A stretch of DNA of 60,219 nt from Nitrososphaerota archaeon (GCA_018647405.1 JABGTD010000063.1:1-60219); one strand, 5' to 3'; shown: positions 26,882 through 35,853, numbered from the stretch's first letter. Notes: a model not told the origin generated them from the letters alone. Translations and numbers: made by a program.

Positions 26882-27739
26882 TTATTTTGAATATTTATTC
26901 TCTAATTTTCTAAACTTTGATAATTCAACAATATCGTTAAACTGATCAAAATTAACCAAATCTTTTTTGAGCCTTGTAGTGGTACCTTTATCTTTTAATT
27001 CCTTTAGTATTTTCATTGTTGCAAATGTATTTGCATACAATATGGATAATGGATATAGTATTAGTTGATATCCCATCTTATGCAATGTCGTTGTTGAACT
27101 AATTGGAGTTGCTCCTCCTTCAATCATATTTGCAACTAATGGAGCGTTTATTGATTTACCAATTTTTTCCATTTCTTCTATTGATTTTGGGGCTTCAACA
27201 AAAATCAAATCTGCTCCAATTTTTTTGTAATATTTTCCTCTCTCGATTGCATCGTCTAATCCTTCTGTGGCTCTGGCATCTGTTCTAGCTACTATGATGA
27301 AATCTTTATCCTCTTTTGCATCTACTGCGGCTGCTAATTTTTCCCCATATTCTTCTTTTTGAACTACCTCCTTTCCTTTCATATGTCCACATCTTTTTGG
27401 CCATTTTTGATCCTCAAGAAATATGCCTGATACTCCTGCAACTTGTAAATCCTGAAGTAATTTTTTTACAGTTAATGCGTTACCATACCCTGTATCCACG
27501 TCTACAATTAACGGCACTGATATTGCATTTGCTATACGTCTTGCATTATCTGTTGTTTCAGATAATCCAATAAATCCATAATCTGGCATTCCTAACAATG
27601 TGGCAGATGTACCATAACCCGTTTGAAACATTGCTTCAAATCCTACTTTTTGAGCAATCTTTGCTCCTATTGCATCATAAACTCCTGGAACTACCAATGG
27701 TTTTGATTTATCATTAATTAGTTTACGAAGTTTTTTCAT
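26882..27739 (-). CDS. Isocitrate lyase/PEP mutase family enzyme (methylisocitrate-lyase-like)
   Basis: A 285-residue TIM-barrel enzyme. The metal-binding DVDTGYGNA is near residue 80, FLEDQKWPKRCGHMKGKEV carries the KRCGH catalytic-loop cysteine typical of lyases, and IVARTDARA follows. The Cys in KRCGH favours a C-C lyase (2-methylisocitrate, dimethylmalate or related) over a phosphonate mutase. The exact substrate cannot be read from sequence. It converges on alba and is a single gene with no operon partner. Confidence 0.85.
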   Translation of the reverse strand: MKKLRKLINDKSKPLVVPGVYDAIGAKIAQKVGFEAMFQTGYGTSATLLGMPDYGFIGLSETTDNARRIANAISVPLIVDVDTGYGNALTVKKLLQDLQVAGVSGIFLEDQKWPKRCGHMKGKEVVQKEEYGEKLAAAVDAKEDKDFIIVARTDARATEGLDDAIERGKYYKKIGADLIFVEAPKSIEEMEKIGKSINAPLVANMIEGGATPISSTTTLHKMGYQLILYPLSILYANTFATMKILKELKDKGTTTRLKKDLVNFDQFNDIVELSKFRKLENKYSK

Positions 27740-27784
27740 AAAATCTATCTAATCCTGTTTTATTTATGATTAGTCTACAGGTGT

Positions 27785-28270
27785 CTATTTTTTAGAATCC
27801 ATTTCTTTGATTTTTTCTAACTCATCTTGGAGAAATTTCTTATATTTTTCAATTTCATGATTTGTCATATTACTGGCATTTGAACTCAATAAATTACCTA
27901 GTATAGTTATCCTCTCTAACATATCCATTCCCATGAATTTTCCCATATCCATCAGTCTCATCATTGTGCTCATCTGTTGCTGCATATTCATTTTCCAATT
28001 CTCCAGATCCATTAGTATCGTTTTTCCATTATCTGTAATCTGATACTTTCCATTTTTGCTTTCTTCAATCAGACCTTCATCTAGTAATCTGCCAAGCAGT
28101 GGGTAAATTAGTCCTGGTGATGGTTTCCAGTTTCCAGCACTAGCTTCAACTGCAGAATCAATAATCTCTTTTCCTGTATGTGGATTTTCCATCAATTGTT
28201 GCAAAATGTAATATCTAGAGAATCCTCTTGGAACCATGCTTCCAACTCGCTGTGTCCATTCCTTAAACAT
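27785..28270 (-). CDS. PadR-family transcriptional regulator
   Basis: A winged-helix regulator of 161 residues. The DNA-binding domain shows ILQQLMENPHTGKEI, PSPGLIYPLLGRLLDEGLIEE and YQITDNGKTIL, the canonical PadR pattern, and a helical dimerisation tail follows. I start at ATG 28270 (MFKEWTQR), because the upstream ATG at 28285 lies in a duplicated operator-like sequence and 28270 is 26 bp from the TATA element. It diverges from sdhA and could regulate itself or sdh. Confidence 0.88.
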   Translation of the reverse strand: MFKEWTQRVGSMVPRGFSRYYILQQLMENPHTGKEIIDSAVEASAGNWKPSPGLIYPLLGRLLDEGLIEESKNGKYQITDNGKTILMDLENWKMNMQQQMSTMMRLMDMGKFMGMDMLERITILGNLLSSNASNMTNHEIEKYKKFLQDELEKIKEMDSKK

Positions 28271-28294
28271 CACTAGCGATATCACTAGCGATAT
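28271..28294. promoter_or_regulatory. Duplicated 12-bp operator-like repeat before padR
   Basis: The sequence CACTAGCGATAT occurs twice in direct tandem between the padR start and its TATA-like TAATATATAT (28291-28300, minus strand). A protein bound there would block transcription initiation, which fits PadR autoregulation. The repeat is seen; the regulatory role is inferred. Confidence 0.6.
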
Positions 28295-28362
28295 ATATTA
28301 ATGATTCGATCCATCATATTTTGTTATAATACATAAGTAACCTCTTCTGATTTTATTCATTA

Positions 28363-30075
28363 ATGACGGATTCAATTGAATTTGATCTAATAATTGCAGG
28401 TTCTGGTTTGGCAGGATTACGTGCTGCCATTGAGGCCGCAAAGAAGAATCAAAAAATCAAGATTGGTGTTATTGCAAAAACACAGGTAATGCGTTCCCAC
28501 TCAGTATCTGCAGAAGGCGGAACTGCTGCTGTAATACAAGAAGAAAAAGGTGATACAATAGAATCTCACATTTATGATACTGTAAAAGGTAGTGATTTTT
28601 TAGCAGACCAAGATACCGCTGAGAAATTATGTCATATGATGCCAAATGAAATTTTTCAACTGGAACATTGGGGGATGCCTTGGTCCAGACAAGAAAATGG
28701 AAAAATTGATCAACGTAATTTCGGTGGATATAGTTTCCCACGTGCTACTTATGCTATTGACAAAGTTGGATTTTTTGAAATGCAAACTCTATATGATACT
28801 TGTCAAAAATTTGATAACATTGAATTTCTAAATGAATGGTACATCACATCAATAGTTCATGATGGAAAACAATTTTGTGGAATAACTGCAATAGAAACAT
28901 CATCTGGATCATTTTACACAATTAAAGGAAAAGCACTCATAATTGCAACTGGTGGTGCTGGAAGAATTTTTAGTTATTCTACATATGCATTATCTTCAAC
29001 ACCTGATGGTTTGGATATGGCTTATCGTGCAGGAATGGGATTGAAAGATATGGAGTTTGTACAATTCCATCCTACTGGAATCTTACCCTCTGGAATTTTA
29101 ATTACTGAAGGTGCACGAGGTGAAGGTGGTTACTTGCTAAACAAAAATGGAGATAGATTTATGAAAAATTATGCAGCTGGAAAAATGGAATTGGCTCCAC
29201 GTGATATTGTTTCACGTTCTATTATGACTGAGATTAATGAAGGTCGTGGATTCAAACATGAAACTGGAGAAGATTGTATGAAATTAGATTTACGACATTT
29301 AGGTGATGAAAAAATTAAGGCTAAACTAGGTGGTATTAGAGAAATTTCAATTAAATTCTCAGGAATTGATCCTGCCGATGAACCAATTGACATCAGACCT
29401 GTTTGCCATTACATGATGGGTGGAATTCATACAAATATTGATGGTGCAGCTGAACTTCAAGGAGTTTGGGCTGCAGGAGAAGCTGCATGTAACAGCGTTC
29501 ATGGTGCAAATCGTCTTGGTGCAAACTCTACTTCTGAATGTATTGTTTGGGGAAAAATCACAGGTTCATTAGCTGTTGATTATATTGAAAAAGAACATAC
29601 ATCTGCACAATTCCCTACTCATCTAGTAGCTGCTGAAGAAACTCGAATTTTTGATGGAATATTCCGTGGACGTGGGGATGTAAATCCATATGAAGTAAAA
29701 CAAGAAGTTGCAGAAATTCTCAATGCAAAAGCATACGTCTATAGAAATCATAATGATTTGGCCGAAGGTCTCAAAAGGGTGCGCGAACTTAAACAAAAAA
29801 CCTGGAAACATGTTGATGATTCTGCTAAAGAGTATAACACTAATTTCCAAAATGTAATGGAGTTAGATTCTATGTTCCGTGTTGCTGAAGTAGTGCTAGT
29901 AGGTGCTATAAACAGAAAAGAATCTCGTGGAGCTCATGCTAGAACTGATTTTCCAACACGTGATGATGCAAATTTCCTTCATCACACACTGGCTTATTAT
30001 GATCCAAGTGAACCAGTTATGAAAAAGCACCCAGTTACTATAACTAAATACAAACCTGTGGAGAGAAAATACTGA
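28363..30075 (+). CDS. sdhA: Succinate dehydrogenase flavoprotein subunit
   Basis: The 570-residue catalytic subunit oxidises succinate to fumarate. FAD-binding GSGLAGLRAAIEAA is at residues 11-24, the covalent-FAD His segment HSVSAEGGTAA follows, and the catalytic region has HPTGILPSGILITEGARGEGG and the C-side HGANRLGANSTSE. Length is typical. It leads an operon sdhA-C-D-B whose genes overlap by 1 to 4 bases. Confidence 0.96.
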   Translation: MTDSIEFDLIIAGSGLAGLRAAIEAAKKNQKIKIGVIAKTQVMRSHSVSAEGGTAAVIQEEKGDTIESHIYDTVKGSDFLADQDTAEKLCHMMPNEIFQLEHWGMPWSRQENGKIDQRNFGGYSFPRATYAIDKVGFFEMQTLYDTCQKFDNIEFLNEWYITSIVHDGKQFCGITAIETSSGSFYTIKGKALIIATGGAGRIFSYSTYALSSTPDGLDMAYRAGMGLKDMEFVQFHPTGILPSGILITEGARGEGGYLLNKNGDRFMKNYAAGKMELAPRDIVSRSIMTEINEGRGFKHETGEDCMKLDLRHLGDEKIKAKLGGIREISIKFSGIDPADEPIDIRPVCHYMMGGIHTNIDGAAELQGVWAAGEAACNSVHGANRLGANSTSECIVWGKITGSLAVDYIEKEHTSAQFPTHLVAAEETRIFDGIFRGRGDVNPYEVKQEVAEILNAKAYVYRNHNDLAEGLKRVRELKQKTWKHVDDSAKEYNTNFQNVMELDSMFRVAEVVLVGAINRKESRGAHARTDFPTRDDANFLHHTLAYYDPSEPVMKKHPVTITKYKPVERKY

Positions 30076-30515
30076 TGGAACGAGAAACTGGTGCAAGAGA
30101 AGGATTGAAGGGATGGCTGCATCCTGGTAAAATTGGAAAATTTGGTATCGAGCGATTAGCATGGCTTTTGATGCGATTAACAGGTCTTGGTCTCTTGGCA
30201 TATTTCATTGGTCATATTTACGAAACAAGTCACATCTTAGATGGAAAAGCAGTATGGGACAAGTCATTAGAAATGACTCAGACAACTGAAGGTCACTTAT
30301 TCTTAGCGTTAGTAATTGGAATGTGTGTTTTTCACACTGGAAATGGAATTAGATTAATGATTGCACAAATGGGGTATGGTATTGGAAAAGCAGAAAGACC
30401 TGATTATCCATACAAACCTCAATCAATCAACATGAAAGGTAAAGCATGTATTTATGCGACATTGGGTATGGCAGCTCTTGCAATGTGGTATGGAATGGCG
30501 GTGATGTTCGCATGA
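30075..30515 (+). CDS. sdhC: Succinate dehydrogenase membrane subunit C (cytochrome b-like)
   Basis: The 146-residue product has three hydrophobic helices. Histidines in YFIGHIYETSHIL and VCVFHTGNGIRLM are candidate haem ligands of the cytochrome b subunit. RLAWLLMRLTGLGLL matches the quinone-site helix of SdhC. It overlaps sdhA by one base and sdhD by four. Confidence 0.88.
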   Translation: MERETGAREGLKGWLHPGKIGKFGIERLAWLLMRLTGLGLLAYFIGHIYETSHILDGKAVWDKSLEMTQTTEGHLFLALVIGMCVFHTGNGIRLMIAQMGYGIGKAERPDYPYKPQSINMKGKACIYATLGMAALAMWYGMAVMFA

Positions 30516-30865
30516 TGGTATTAAGAGAAAGCATCATAATGAAAATACACTATGGCACTGCCATAGGTGCACTGTTCTTAACAGTCATACACATAATGAT
30601 GAGACTAACTCAAGACTTTCACGAATCATTAGCATATGAAAATGTAATTGCAAATTATGAAAGTGTTGGTTATGCGCTATTACTTGAATTATTATTAATT
30701 TTGATATCTGTTCATGGATTTAACGGCTTGAGAGTAATTCTATTTGAAATGAATCAAGGTCCAACATATGAAAAAGTTGTAACAGTTGGATGTCTTGCAG
30801 GAATGGCGGCACTAATTGGATATGGTTCACGAACTATAATTATGACAAGTATGGGGATGACATAA
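30512..30865 (+). CDS. sdhD: Succinate dehydrogenase membrane subunit D
   Basis: A 117-residue second membrane anchor with three hydrophobic spans. It starts at ATG 30512 (MMVLRES), in an ATGA overlap with sdhC; the longer frame from 30446 would run deep into sdhC. HYGTAIGALFLTVIH and LISVHGFNGLRVIL provide possible haem and quinone residues. Its stop overlaps sdhB by one base. Confidence 0.85.
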   Translation: MMVLRESIIMKIHYGTAIGALFLTVIHIMMRLTQDFHESLAYENVIANYESVGYALLLELLLILISVHGFNGLRVILFEMNQGPTYEKVVTVGCLAGMAALIGYGSRTIIMTSMGMT

Positions 30866-31641
30866 TGGCAACAATTCATCCTAAACTATCCGATGAACTA
30901 TCTCAAACAGTAGTCTCTTCTACAAAGTCTGTAAAAATAAAAATTAAACGAAGTAATCCGAATGTAAATTCTGAACAAAAATTTGATGACTTTGTTGTAC
31001 CAATTGAAAAATGGACAACTGTTCTAGATGTATTACTAGATGTCAAATCACATCTTGATCATTCTGTTGGAGTTCGTTATTCGTGTAGACAAGCATCATG
31101 TGGTTCTTGTGGAATGAAAATTAATGGCAAACCTGGTTTGGCATGTTTCACAAAAATATCTGAATTAGATTCTGATACTGTAACTGTAGAACCAATGGAT
31201 AATTATCCTGTAGTTCGAGATTTGGCCGTCAACATGGATCGAATGATAAACAATCACAAAAAAGTAATGCCATATGTCATTAGAGAAGATTCTGAAATTG
31301 ATGCTGAAAGCGGTATAAGAGAATTCTTACAAAGTCCTGAAAATGTTGATAAATATATTCAATTTTCAAGTTGTATCAAATGTGGTTTATGCAATTCTGC
31401 ATGTCCAACTATGGCTATGGATAAATCATTTGTAGGTCCTCAAGCATTAGCACAGGCTTACAGATACATTGCTGATGACCGAGACAAAGGCAAAAACAAA
31501 CGACTCAAAATTATAGATGAATCTCATGGAATTTGGAGATGTCATTTTGCTGGCTCATGTAGTCAGGTTTGTCCAAAAGGAGTTGATCCTGCAATGGGAA
31601 TTCAGCTTTTGAGAGGATATCTTTTAGGAATTAGAGATTAA
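30865..31641 (+). CDS. sdhB: Succinate dehydrogenase iron-sulfur subunit
   Basis: The 258-residue subunit carries three centres: a [2Fe-2S] motif SCRQASCGSCGMKINGKPGL with a downstream Cys, a [4Fe-4S] motif CIKCGLCNSACP, and the third cluster in CHFAGSCSQVCPKGVDP. It carries electrons from FAD to the membrane quinone site. The start at 30865 overlaps sdhD by one base; an ORF from 30790 would overlap it by 76. The tail ends 4 bases into the convergent MIP18-family gene. Confidence 0.95.
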   Translation: MATIHPKLSDELSQTVVSSTKSVKIKIKRSNPNVNSEQKFDDFVVPIEKWTTVLDVLLDVKSHLDHSVGVRYSCRQASCGSCGMKINGKPGLACFTKISELDSDTVTVEPMDNYPVVRDLAVNMDRMINNHKKVMPYVIREDSEIDAESGIREFLQSPENVDKYIQFSSCIKCGLCNSACPTMAMDKSFVGPQALAQAYRYIADDRDKGKNKRLKIIDESHGIWRCHFAGSCSQVCPKGVDPAMGIQLLRGYLLGIRD

Positions 31642-31976
31642 TCTTTCTTTTCTTCTGGCTTTTTGTGAGGATTTGGACTGTTATTTACTTGATTGTTAAT
31701 CTGTTCAGCCATAAAGTGGTTTGAGACATTTACCTTTACATCATCAATTCCGTGTATGCTCAATAAATTATCATGAATATCTTGACAAATTTTAAATCCA
31801 AAAACTGCTGGACAAAATGGACTTGTTAGATGTAAATCAACTTTGACATTCGCATCACTGATGTCTACTTCATCAATTAATTCTAATTCTGTAATTGTTG
31901 TGTTTATTTCAGGATCTACAATTTGTGATAATTCATCAAAAATTTTCACTCGTAGCTGTTTCACATCTTGTGTCAT
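31638..31976 (-). CDS. MIP18/DUF59-family Fe-S assembly protein
   Basis: A 112-residue protein with the DUF59 core: LSQIVDPEINTTITELELID followed by VDLHLTSPFCPAVFGFK, where the cysteine of TSPFCP is conserved, and VKVNVSNHFM. Members (SufT, PaaD, CIAO2) help mature iron-sulfur proteins. It sits next to sdhB, which fits a role in Fe-S protein assembly. The tail after residue 95 is charged and likely flexible. Confidence 0.85.
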   Translation of the reverse strand: MTQDVKQLRVKIFDELSQIVDPEINTTITELELIDEVDISDANVKVDLHLTSPFCPAVFGFKICQDIHDNLLSIHGIDDVKVNVSNHFMAEQINNQVNNSPNPHKKPEEKKD

Positions 31977-31995
31977 TGAATTGAATCCGTAGTTG

Positions 31996-32005
31996 CTATA
32001 TATAG
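31996..32005 (+). promoter_or_regulatory. TATA box of argH
   Basis: CTATATATAG is centred about 25 bp before the second in-frame ATG of argH (32025) but only 19 bp before the first (32019). This spacing favours 32025 as the start of a leaderless mRNA. Confidence 0.55.
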
Positions 32006-32024
32006 CGATTTTGAATCCATGTTG

Positions 32025-33485
32025 ATGTATCGTTCTCGATTAGGAAAAGATCTTGATGATATTACACTAAGCTATGTCTCATCTATAAAAGACGATTCTG
32101 ATATTGCATTTTATGACATTATTGGAAGTGAAGCACATGTCATCATGTTATATGAAAATAAACTCTTGTCAAAAATTGAAGTAAAAAAAATCTTAACTGC
32201 ATTAGAAGAACTAAAGGGTGGAAACATCTCTCAGCCTGATTTTGAACCTGAAGATATTCATGAATTGATAGAATCATTAGTCATCAAAAAAACCGGAATC
32301 GAAAATGGTGGAAAAATGCACACTGCTCGCTCACGAAATGATCAGGTGGCACTTGACATTCGACTAAAAATCCGTGATGACATTAACATACTATTACAAT
32401 GCTTGATTGAAACAATCTCCACTTTACTAAAAACAGCACAAGAAAATACCAAAACAATAATGCCACTTTATACACATCTTCAACAAGCTCAAGTTGGAGT
32501 TTTCTCACATTACTTGTTGTCATACGCCGATTCACTATTCCGTGATTTAGATAGATTCATGTCATTGTATCTACGAGTTAATCAAAGTCCGTTAGGTGCA
32601 GGTCCTGTAGGGGGAACTAGTCTTCCTATTGATAGAGACAGTACTGCAAAAATGCTTGGATTTGCATCTCTTGTAGAAAATTCAATTGATGCAACAAGTA
32701 CGCGTGACTTTGTAGCAGAATATGTTGCAAACTCTGCAATCATGATGACAAATCTAAGTAGATTATCTGAAGACTTTATCATTTGGTCTTCAGCTGAATT
32801 TTCATTCATAGAACTTTCTGATGATTTTACATCCCCATCAAGTGTAATGCCACAAAAGAAAAATCCTGATATCTTAGAACTTACACGAGGAAAAACATCT
32901 CAGGTTATAGGATATTTGACATCTATCTTAACCACCACTAAAGGTTTACCTTCTGGTTATAGTAGAGATTTACAACAAATAAAATCTTCAATCTGGTCAA
33001 CATCAAAAACATCAATCACTGCATTAATTATTATAAAATCAATGTTGTCTGATCTTACAGTTAATCAAGAAAAAATGAAAAAGGCAACAGAAGAAGGATT
33101 TCTAGTTGCTTTAGATTTGGCAGAAAATTTAGTTATTGAAAAAATACCTTTTCGTTCTGCACACAACATTGTCGGCAATCTTGTTCAATTATCACATAAT
33201 TCAAAAAAATTACTCTCTGATCTGGAATTAGATGAAATTGAATCTCTTCAAATTAAGGAGATTAAAACAAGAAAACTTTTTGAGTTAATTCAAAAAACCA
33301 CCGTCTCATCATCTCTTAAGCAACGAACATCAAAAGGATCTTCTGGAACCTCAGAACAAACACGAATGATTGGACAAAGAAACAGAAAACTTGTAACTCT
33401 AAAAAATTCTATTAAGACTCAAAATGATAATGTGAAAAAATCATTAACATTATTAGAAAAACGAGTTAAAACACTTACAAAATAG
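32025..33485 (+). CDS. argH: Argininosuccinate lyase
   Basis: A 486-residue enzyme for the last step of arginine synthesis, releasing fumarate. The fumarase/aspartase-superfamily signature SSVMPQKKNPDILEL is present near residue 275, with TARSRNDQVALDIRL and the catalytic-serine loop. Start 32025 is chosen from TATA spacing; 32019 adds two residues. It is followed 3 bp later by the oppositely oriented tRNA-Lys. Length and motifs are normal. Confidence 0.95.
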   Translation: MYRSRLGKDLDDITLSYVSSIKDDSDIAFYDIIGSEAHVIMLYENKLLSKIEVKKILTALEELKGGNISQPDFEPEDIHELIESLVIKKTGIENGGKMHTARSRNDQVALDIRLKIRDDINILLQCLIETISTLLKTAQENTKTIMPLYTHLQQAQVGVFSHYLLSYADSLFRDLDRFMSLYLRVNQSPLGAGPVGGTSLPIDRDSTAKMLGFASLVENSIDATSTRDFVAEYVANSAIMMTNLSRLSEDFIIWSSAEFSFIELSDDFTSPSSVMPQKKNPDILELTRGKTSQVIGYLTSILTTTKGLPSGYSRDLQQIKSSIWSTSKTSITALIIIKSMLSDLTVNQEKMKKATEEGFLVALDLAENLVIEKIPFRSAHNIVGNLVQLSHNSKKLLSDLELDEIESLQIKEIKTRKLFELIQKTTVSSSLKQRTSKGSSGTSEQTRMIGQRNRKLVTLKNSIKTQNDNVKKSLTLLEKRVKTLTK

Positions 33486-33488
33486 ATG

Positions 33489-33562
33489 CGGGTCTAGTGG
33501 GATTCGAACCCACGACAGCCGCCTTAAAAGGGCGGTGCGCTACCTGGCTGCGCTATAGACCC
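33489..33562 (-). tRNA. tRNA-Lys (TTT)
   Basis: On the minus strand the gene begins GGGTCTA, pairs with TAGACCC, and has anticodon loop CTTTTAA in a perfect CCGCC/GGCGG stem, giving anticodon TTT. The discriminator is G. It lies 3 bp from the argH stop, tail to tail. No intron is seen. Confidence 0.95.
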
Positions 33563-33659
33563 ATGCGAGTTTTTCCATTATTGTACAATTTAGTCTTTTA
33601 CCAGTATGAAATTAAAAATGGAAACTTTAAAACCAGCAGTTCTTTTTCTTGTAAATATT

Positions 33660-33734
33660 GCCCTTGTAGTATAGCCCGGTCTAGAATTCGGCCCTGTCAC
33701 GGCTGAGACGCGGGTTCAAATCCCGCCGAGGGCG
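33660..33734 (+). tRNA. tRNA-Asp (GTC)
   Basis: The acceptor stem GCCCTTG pairs with CGAGGGC, and the anticodon loop CTGTCAC gives anticodon GTC. The discriminator is G, as expected for aspartate tRNA. CCA is not encoded and no intron is visible. The 97 bp between it and tRNA-Lys hold only promoter-like A/T-rich sequence. Confidence 0.95.
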
Positions 33735-33829
33735 CTTTTATTTTTTAAATTAAAATTATCTGATCGCATGGAATTCTACCTCGCTTGTCACAATAATCTT
33801 AAAATCCGGGCAATTTCAGTGAAAAATTG

Positions 33830-34492
33830 ATGTCTGACGACAAAAAAGATTCTGAAGTAAAGGATGCTCCAAAAGCCGATGCAGAATCAAAAAAACAAGA
33901 TGGCCAAAAATCCATCAAAGCATCTAAAGATGCACAAAAAGCAATCAAGGCAGCAGAAGAAGCACAAGCTGCGGCAGAAGCTGCAATTGCAAAAGCAAAA
34001 GAATTGAAAGAAGCTGCATCAAAGGCATCAGAAGATGAGTTCAAAGCAATTGCTGAAGAAATTAAAGCAGATGCTCCAAAAGCACCTGATGTAACTAACA
34101 AAAGAAAAAATGAAATTATATTTAGAAGAGAGATGGGTGAACCTGAATTTTTCTTAGATAAGGTAGATAGATTTCCAAAACCTATTTTATCTGAAGATGA
34201 AAAAGACGACATTACACGTAAAGCTCTCAATTATGAAGATACTACACCTGAATACAATCCTCAAAATATTTTAGACGAACGTTTTGGAGGAACTTCCAAT
34301 TATGAAACTGGAATAACTGTTCTTGGTGATGAATTACAAGCAAAACTAGATCGTCTTAGAAATGATCCTGAAGCACTGCCTGATGATATTGCACAAGTTG
34401 AACAAAATCTTGCATATTTGGATTCACTGCATGAAAATTATTATCTTGGAATGAATGTTTTTAGAACTGCAAAAGGTGGAAGAAAAAATTAA
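33830..34492 (+). CDS. Hypothetical protein with Ala/Lys-rich coiled-coil N-terminus
   Basis: I do not recognise a family. The 220-residue product has an N-terminal 85 residues very rich in Ala, Lys and Glu with a clear helical coiled-coil pattern (KAAEEAQAAAEAAIAKAKEL), then a non-repetitive acidic domain with EIIFRREMGEPEFFLDKVDRFP and a C-terminal KAKGG-like basic end. ATG 33830 is preferred over an upstream TTG at 33827. It lies 20 bp before hemA, so co-transcription is likely. It could be a nucleoid or scaffold protein, but that is a guess. Confidence 0.7.
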   Translation: MSDDKKDSEVKDAPKADAESKKQDGQKSIKASKDAQKAIKAAEEAQAAAEAAIAKAKELKEAASKASEDEFKAIAEEIKADAPKAPDVTNKRKNEIIFRREMGEPEFFLDKVDRFPKPILSEDEKDDITRKALNYEDTTPEYNPQNILDERFGGTSNYETGITVLGDELQAKLDRLRNDPEALPDDIAQVEQNLAYLDSLHENYYLGMNVFRTAKGGRKN

Positions 34493-34512
34493 ATTAATTT
34501 TGGTGATATGGT

Positions 34513-35583
34513 ATGAGTGAATTAAAATTTGATGTTTTAAATGCAAGAGTAACTTTCAAAAATGTTCCTCTTCATTCTCTTGCTAGATTTGCATTCAAAG
34601 ATGTAAATGCTGCAACAGAGGCTTTCAAAAAAATTCCGGGTGTTGAAGAATGTATTATAATTCAAACTTCTAGTAGAGTAGAAATTTTTACTGTTAGTAA
34701 TCTTGAAACAGATGATTCTACTGATGCAAGAAGACCTGAAGGAAAAGGTTTGGTAATTAATCAAATGAAAGAAACTTGGGAAAAAAATTCTAGCATAGAA
34801 CAAATTGATATTGATCATGTTGATCAAACCTTGGAAGTCTTCAAAGATGATGATGTTTACCTTCATCTTTTACGATTAGCTTGTGGATTAGATTCTGTAG
34901 TTGTTGGAAAACAAGAAGTTTATGATGAAATTACAAAGTCACTAGAACTTGCAAAAAAATCTGGTGCCTCTGGAAAAATTCTTAATAAATTATTTGATAG
35001 TGTAATACGACTTGCTAACTCTATCCGAGATTCAACTGAAATTAGTAAAGAAGTTCTATCATTAGGAGATGTTGCATTAAACTTGGTAGAAGAAAAAGTA
35101 GGTTTAGATGCCAAAAAGAAGGTATTGCTAATTGGAACAGGTGAGTCTGCGGCCATGGTTGCAAAAACACTAGGACAAAAAGAAATTGCATTTACAGTTA
35201 CTAGTAAAGACATGGAACGTGCTACTAATTTCTCACAACTATTGTGTGGCACCCCGATGGAATTTGCTGATGTGCTTACCGGATTTGATAAATTTGATAT
35301 AATCATAGTTGCAACTACTGCTGATTACTTCTTGATTGATCTTGAAAGAATCAAACTTGTTATGAAAGAAAAGAAAAAAGGAACTCTAATTTTAGACATA
35401 TCTGAGCCAAGAGCTGTAGAAGAAACTATCATGGAGTTGCCTCGAATAAAATTATTATTCCGAGATCAAGTTGCAGAAATTTATGAAGAAAATGCAAAAT
35501 TAAGAGCTGGAATAGTACCTGCTGTTGAGAAAATCATTGATAAAGAATTACCTGTCTTATCTGCTTCAATGAAAAGAGTTTAA
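34513..35583 (+). CDS. hemA: Glutamyl-tRNA reductase-like protein lacking the usual catalytic Cys
   Basis: A 356-residue protein with the GluTR domain order: N-terminal catalytic domain, linker GLDSVVVGKQEVYDEI near residue 124, NADPH-binding LLIGTGESAAMVAKTL near residue 205, and a shortened C-terminus. The enzyme reduces Glu-tRNA to glutamate-1-semialdehyde for tetrapyrroles. The active-site motif normally TCNR reads TSSR here (Ser53, Ser54), so the thioester cysteine is replaced by serine. The dimerisation domain also looks short. The family assignment is good; whether the reaction is unchanged is open. Confidence 0.85.
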   Translation: MSELKFDVLNARVTFKNVPLHSLARFAFKDVNAATEAFKKIPGVEECIIIQTSSRVEIFTVSNLETDDSTDARRPEGKGLVINQMKETWEKNSSIEQIDIDHVDQTLEVFKDDDVYLHLLRLACGLDSVVVGKQEVYDEITKSLELAKKSGASGKILNKLFDSVIRLANSIRDSTEISKEVLSLGDVALNLVEEKVGLDAKKKVLLIGTGESAAMVAKTLGQKEIAFTVTSKDMERATNFSQLLCGTPMEFADVLTGFDKFDIIIVATTADYFLIDLERIKLVMKEKKKGTLILDISEPRAVEETIMELPRIKLLFRDQVAEIYEENAKLRAGIVPAVEKIIDKELPVLSASMKRV

Positions 35584-35593
35584 TTTTTTACGA

Positions 35594-35758
35594 TTAAGAT
35601 TGTTGTCTTAAAATTACTTGTGTTAGTGTTTCTACGGAATATTCAATTCCATGCTCTTCATCACTATGTTTTCTATATTCGTCGATCACACTTTCTACAT
35701 CGCCCTCTACTTCATATTTACATTCAAATCCGTAGTCTCTGCATGTTATTTTTGTCAT
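35594..35758 (-). CDS. DUF1059 small protein
   Basis: A 54-residue protein in the gap between hemA and the second FNR-like gene. It begins MTKITCRDYGFECKYEVEGD, the DUF1059 pattern with two cysteines separated by six residues, followed by a helical segment EDVESVIDEYRKHSDEEHG-like in which His and acidic residues cluster. Function of the family is unknown. A TTATATTT-like TATA element lies about 30 bp upstream on this strand. It is oriented tail to tail with hemA. Confidence 0.8.
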   Translation of the reverse strand: MTKITCRDYGFECKYEVEGDVESVIDEYRKHSDEEHGIEYSVETLTQVILRQQS

Positions 35759-35853
35759 CTTTCCAATTTTGGCTGAATAATTTTCTAAATATAAGTAATA
35801 CTGTCAACTTTTGAAGAGAAATACATTTATCCAAATCAAGAAACTTTCCTCAC

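Noticed and set aside
30446-30511. Longer starts for sdhD and sdhB
   Set aside because: They would overlap the previous genes by more than 60 bases; the ATGA and TAATG overlaps fit operon style.
33563-33659. Extra gene between tRNA-Lys and tRNA-Asp
   Set aside because: No conserved frame; the A/T-rich sequence fits the tRNA-Asp promoter.
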